From positions 1-6,546 of the forward strand of contig DFBO01000042.1 in the NCBI GenBank assembly GCA_002366675.1: DNA of 6,546 nt, in the 5' to 3' direction. The notes under the pieces were generated by a model, which was not told where the DNA came from, did not search any database, and saw nothing but the letters and a program-made list of their open reading frames with translations. How positions within the stretch are numbered: position 1 is the stretch's first letter; every line of letters begins with the position of its first letter. The stretch comes from Flavobacteriaceae bacterium UBA3078. Its GTDB lineage: Bacteria; Bacteroidota; Bacteroidia; Flavobacteriales; Flavobacteriaceae. Both the position numbers and the translations under genes were made by a program. This document shows positions 5,358 through 6,546 of the stretch, piece by piece.

Positions 5358-6158
5358 ATGAAAAATCATTACTTAGCACTAGTACTCATCTTAACCTCTT
5401 TATTCTGCTCTGCTCAAAGCTATGAGTTAGGAATTGTTCATGTCTCAAATTACGACTTTAAAGTGGTTGCTATACCAGATTTTGATTCTGCTGGAAATAC
5501 AGATATTTCAGATGTTGGATTTACTTTAGTGCTTCCTGCTGGTGCTGTAGATGCAACAAATCCTGTAGGATTACTAACAGCTCGTACGTGGACAGTTCAA
5601 GAATTCGACGCTGCCTTTTTATCTGGTTTGGGATTAGGAGATGGTTCTAAAGATGTTTTTCAGTTTAATTTACCACCAGGACAAAGTGTTTTAGCGCATA
5701 CTTCTGGTCAGCAAATTGATTTAGTGAGTTTTCAAATTACAAATAATCCTGTAGCTGGTAGTTTGAGTTTTTTGTTAAATAATGATCCAATTGCTGCTGG
5801 AGCTGGTGGAGTTTTAGATAGTTTTTATAACTCTAATATAGATAACACAACAACTCAAGACTATTTCTCGATGCCAAATCCGAGCTTAGATAATTTTATG
5901 TTTTCAACTTTAACAGTGGAACAAGTTGTTTTAGAAGATCATGCTATTACTGTATATCCGAATCCAGCTTCAGACTATATAAATATTTCAACGACATATA
6001 ATATTCAATATGTGGAGATGTTTGATGTTTTAGGCAAAAAAGTGACCCTAACAGAGAACAACAATCAAATACATGTAAATAACTTACAGTCAGGAATATA
6101 TATTATAAAAATATTTACTAATAAAGGAAAGATTACTAAGAAAATAGTGATAGAATAA
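5358..6158 (+). CDS. Secreted beta-sandwich protein with T9SS type A sorting domain
   Basis: 266 residues. A signal peptide spans residues 1-19 (KNH, a hydrophobic core, then CSA|Q, a typical flavobacterial signal peptidase I site). Residues 22-185 look all-beta, with landmarks DFKVVAIPDF, DVGFTLVLPAG (52-62), QIDLVSFQI (119-127) and NNDPIA (141-146). The length and strand pattern recall cohesin-type or carbohydrate-binding beta-sandwiches, but I cannot assign a family. Residues 197-266 are a T9SS type A C-terminal domain (VYPNPASDYINIS, VEMFDVLGKKV, LQSGIYIIKI, KKIVIE), which directs outer-membrane translocation and usually surface anchoring or release. The ATG at 5358 sits 32 bases after the LRR gene, behind an A-rich leader with no Shine-Dalgarno, as usual in this phylum. 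It is probably co-transcribed. Its likely partner is the dockerin-like tail upstream (inferred). Confidence 0.9.
   Translation: MKNHYLALVLILTSLFCSAQSYELGIVHVSNYDFKVVAIPDFDSAGNTDISDVGFTLVLPAGAVDATNPVGLLTARTWTVQEFDAAFLSGLGLGDGSKDVFQFNLPPGQSVLAHTSGQQIDLVSFQITNNPVAGSLSFLLNNDPIAAGAGGVLDSFYNSNIDNTTTQDYFSMPNPSLDNFMFSTLTVEQVVLEDHAITVYPNPASDYINISTTYNIQYVEMFDVLGKKVTLTENNNQIHVNNLQSGIYIIKIFTNKGKITKKIVIE
5946..6155 (+). other. T9SS type A sorting domain (CTD)
   Basis: Residues 197-266 of the small secreted protein. The segments ITVYPNPASDYINI, YVEMFDVLGKKV, NNLQSGIYIIKI and ITKKIVIE match the usual order of the Por secretion-tail family. Such domains are recognised by the T9SS translocon and are normally removed by the PorU-type sortase. 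No other protein end in this window carries one. Confidence 0.93.
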
Positions 6159-6167
6159 CATAAATCT

Positions 6168-6219
6168 AAAAACTAGACTAATCTATATCTTTATAAAGAT
6201 ATAGATTAGTCTAGTTTTT
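6168..6219. terminator. Bidirectional intrinsic terminator, perfect 24-bp stem
   Basis: Arms 6168-6191 and 6196-6219 are fully complementary around a TATA loop. The arms end in five A and five T, with the T run continuing to 6221, so a U-tract is produced from either strand. The hairpin starts 10 bases after the plus-strand stop (6158) and lies 6 bases beyond the minus-strand stop (6226-6228). It therefore separates the two convergent units. Confidence 0.92.
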
Positions 6220-6225
6220 TTATTC

Positions 6226-6546
6226 TTATAACCTTCCTGATAACGATGAAATCTGTAACTCTAAACGTTTCATTTCTCGTAATAAGACATTTTTATCCAT
6301 TTGCATCCAAGCAAACACTTTTAGCATACTAACACCAAACAAAAACACTAAAGCACCAATTCCCCATTTAATATACTCCTTTTGAATTTCTGTTTCAAAG
6401 AATTGAACTACACAATAAATAGATAATACAAAAAACACTAAGGTCATAAAATTCATTACGAACATAATCCATTTATTTTTTCCTTTAAATAAACCTAAAA
6501 TCATTTGTAAAATATTTTGTTCCTCAAGTTCATCATAGAATTTGGC
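6226..6546 (-). CDS. Small two-helix membrane protein, DUF6768-like, 5' end missing
   Basis: The minus-strand frame is open from the TAA at 6226-6228 to the right edge (106 codons, beginning AKFYDELEEQNILQM), so the true start lies outside the window. An internal ATG at 6502-6504 exists, but the acidic FYDELEEQ stretch before it reads as part of the protein. A soluble N-terminal stretch and the basic LFKGKNKW are followed by two hydrophobic helices, about IMFVMNFMTLVFFVLSIYCV and WGIGALVFLFGVSMLKVFAW, then a polar tail (QMDKNVLLREMKRLELQISS) that is probably a short amphipathic or coiled-coil helix. From memory it resembles DUF6768 proteins of Bacteroidota, whose role is unknown. It converges on the LRR operon and shares the terminator, with no sign of a functional link. 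Confidence 0.8.
   Translation of the reverse strand, partial: AKFYDELEEQNILQMILGLFKGKNKWIMFVMNFMTLVFFVLSIYCVVQFFETEIQKEYIKWGIGALVFLFGVSMLKVFAWMQMDKNVLLREMKRLELQISSLSGRL

Noticed and set aside
5358..5420. Lipoprotein signal (Cys at residue 17 of the small protein)
   Set aside because: The residues before it are SLF, which do not fit a lipobox; the SA|Q signal peptidase I site right after is a better fit.
6502..6504. ATG at 6502-6504 (minus strand) as the start of the small membrane protein
   Set aside because: The frame continues to the window edge, and the upstream AKFYDELEEQNILQ looks like the family's own N-terminal part, so the gene is cut by the edge.

Overview
The window is AT-rich DNA (roughly one third G+C by eye) with a codon style full of TTA, AAT and GAT and almost no Shine-Dalgarno sequences. 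Together with a type IX secretion (T9SS) sorting domain and flavobacterial leucine-rich repeat (LRR) surface-protein modules, this points to the Bacteroidota, most likely a marine or environmental Flavobacteriaceae. No rRNA, tRNA, transposase or CRISPR array is visible.

Layout. Positions 1-5325 (+) are the 3' part of one very large LRR gene whose frame is already open at the left edge, so its start and signal peptide lie outside. The visible 1774 codons are a mosaic. In order they hold: a truncated N-cap; 14 nested 21-residue LRRs; a Cys cap; a plant-type LRR N-cap with short LRRs; an Ig-like domain; a second plant-type N-cap with 24-residue 'GxIP' LRRs and a Cys cap; an EF-hand-like N-cap with 15 nested LRRs and a Cys cap; an EF-hand with short LRRs and a Cys cap; and a C-terminal region ending in two dockerin-like repeats. 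It has no T9SS sorting domain of its own. After 32 bases comes a 266-codon gene (5358-6158, +) with a signal peptide, a beta-rich domain that may be cohesin-like, and a classic T9SS type A sorting domain. A perfect 24-bp hairpin (6168-6219) ends this unit and also serves a convergent small membrane-protein gene on the minus strand (6226 to the right edge, 5' end missing), which resembles the DUF6768 family.

How they may work together. The two plus-strand genes look like one operon. The working hypothesis, which is inference, is that the small protein goes to the surface through T9SS and uses its beta-sandwich to hold the dockerin-like tail of the giant LRR protein, giving a two-part LRR display system. 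The minus-strand gene appears unrelated.
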